NCBI RefSeq assembly: GCF_023509015.1
Contig: NZ_CP094975.1
Coordinates: forward strand, 6,317,501-6,381,500
Reading direction: 5' to 3'
Length of the DNA: 64,000 nucleotides
Origin: Pseudomonas abieticivorans
GTDB lineage: Bacteria; Pseudomonadota; Gammaproteobacteria; Pseudomonadales; Pseudomonadaceae
The first letter of the stretch is position 1. Every line of letters begins with the position of its first letter. Shown here one piece after another: positions 63,556 to 64,000 of the stretch. Made by a program: the position numbers and the translations under genes. Below the pieces are notes generated by a model, which was not told where the DNA came from, searched no databases, and worked only from the letters and a program-made list of their open reading frames with translations.

Positions 63556-64000
63556 GGTTGTGGTCTGCGTGGGACCATCAGACGGTGTTCGCCGCGTTGC
63601 ACGACCTCGCCTTTCTGGTTGATCAATTCGGAGGGCAGCACGACGATGCCCCAGTCAGGCTTGCTGTTGCTGGCGCGCATGCTGCCCACGCGAAACTTCA
63701 CGTGCAGCACGTCATCCACCTTGATCGGTAGCAAAAAGTCCCAGGTCCAGCCCAGCGACATGCCCGGCAAAAAGCGATAGTCGCTTTGGGTCTTCAAGCC
63801 GTCGGCGATGCTCTGGCCGAACAGCCCGTGGGCCACCAGGCAGCCAAAGTGGCTGGCGTTGGCATAGGCTTCGTCGACGTGCACCGGGGTGTGGTCGCCG
63901 GTCAGGTCGGCGTAGGCCAGGATGCGCGCCTTGGTGACGGTGTACGCGGGGCTGATGCACTCATCGCCTTCGCGGGCATCGTCCCAGTATTTCTCAATGA
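63552..64000 (-). CDS. MaoC-family (R)-specific hydratase, 5' end outside window
   Basis: The minus-strand frame is open to the window edge, giving about 148 residues without the start. AYADLTGDHTPVHVDEAYAN is the hydratase-2 motif with the catalytic Asp and His of the hot-dog fold, and GCLVAHGLFGQSI follows. Members add water to enoyl-CoA or related CoA esters. It precedes the CaiB CoA-transferase gene with a 4-nt overlap, so the pair probably acts on the same CoA ester. Confidence 0.85.
   Translation of the reverse strand, partial: IEKYWDDAREGDECISPAYTVTKARILAYADLTGDHTPVHVDEAYANASHFGCLVAHGLFGQSIADGLKTQSDYRFLPGMSLGWTWDFLLPIKVDDVLHVKFRVGSMRASNSKPDWGIVVLPSELINQKGEVVQRGEHRLMVPRRPQP

Overview
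The window is chromosomal DNA from a Pseudomonas of the fluorescens/putida group. This is inferred from the high, even GC content, the gene families and synteny (Puu/Pot polyamine locus, PolB, ArnT, many MFS and 2-hydroxyacid dehydrogenase paralogues), and the REP palindromes of the GTAGGAGCGGATTTATCC and TGTGGGAGCGAGCTTGCT types typical of these bacteria. No rRNA, tRNA, IS element, prophage or CRISPR array was seen. The coding density is high, and both window edges cut a gene (an alpha/beta hydrolase at the left, a MaoC hydratase at the right).

Layout: 0-8 kb carries envelope and signalling genes (small membrane and periplasmic proteins, an Ais-like histidine phosphatase, ArnT, a class A beta-lactamase coupled to a GAF-EAL protein), then a GST and a 2-hydroxyacid dehydrogenase. 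8-18.5 kb is a complete putrescine locus: puuR, puuB, puuC and puuA on the minus strand, and puuD followed by a polyamine ABC transporter potGHIF on the plus strand, closed by a strong terminator. The potI-like permease gene carries a one-base insertion that shifts the frame before its last membrane helix. 18.7-25.2 kb holds a TIM-barrel epimerase, an internally deleted LysR gene, DNA polymerase II, a deletion scar joining 3' fragments of a LysR gene and a haloacid dehalogenase gene, and a divergent HxlR/MFS pair.

25.4-33.3 kb is devoted to TonB-dependent uptake: a Fur-box-preceded FhuE-like receptor, then a same-strand set tonB-exbB-exbD-receptor-histidine acid phosphatase. The last group looks like a self-contained uptake module in which the receptor and a periplasmic phytase-like phosphatase are translationally close; ferric inositol phosphate is a reasonable but unproven substrate.

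33.4-51 kb is a sugar-acid catabolic region in blocks. Block one (GntR-SDR-BKACE-SMP30-MFS-MFS) has a palindromic operator before the regulator. Block two (MFS-FAH-SDR-two hydroxyacid dehydrogenases), an AraC regulator, kdgD, and an enolase-superfamily dehydratase with its MFS partner share the 10-mer ATCGTACAAC, or the palindrome ATCGTACGAT, 50-77 bp before their start codons. This suggests one regulon for aldaric or aldonic acids. 51-57.6 kb has a porin, a large secreted GH3 glycosidase, an MHS-type transporter and an M20 amidohydrolase with a divergent LysR.

57.6-64 kb has NDH-2 with a divergent Rrf2 regulator and a perfect 9-bp inverted repeat lying on the NDH-2 promoter, a four-unit REP-pair array, and an overlapping minus-strand operon of MaoC hydratase, class III CoA-transferase, shikimate/quinate dehydrogenase and type II dehydroquinase.
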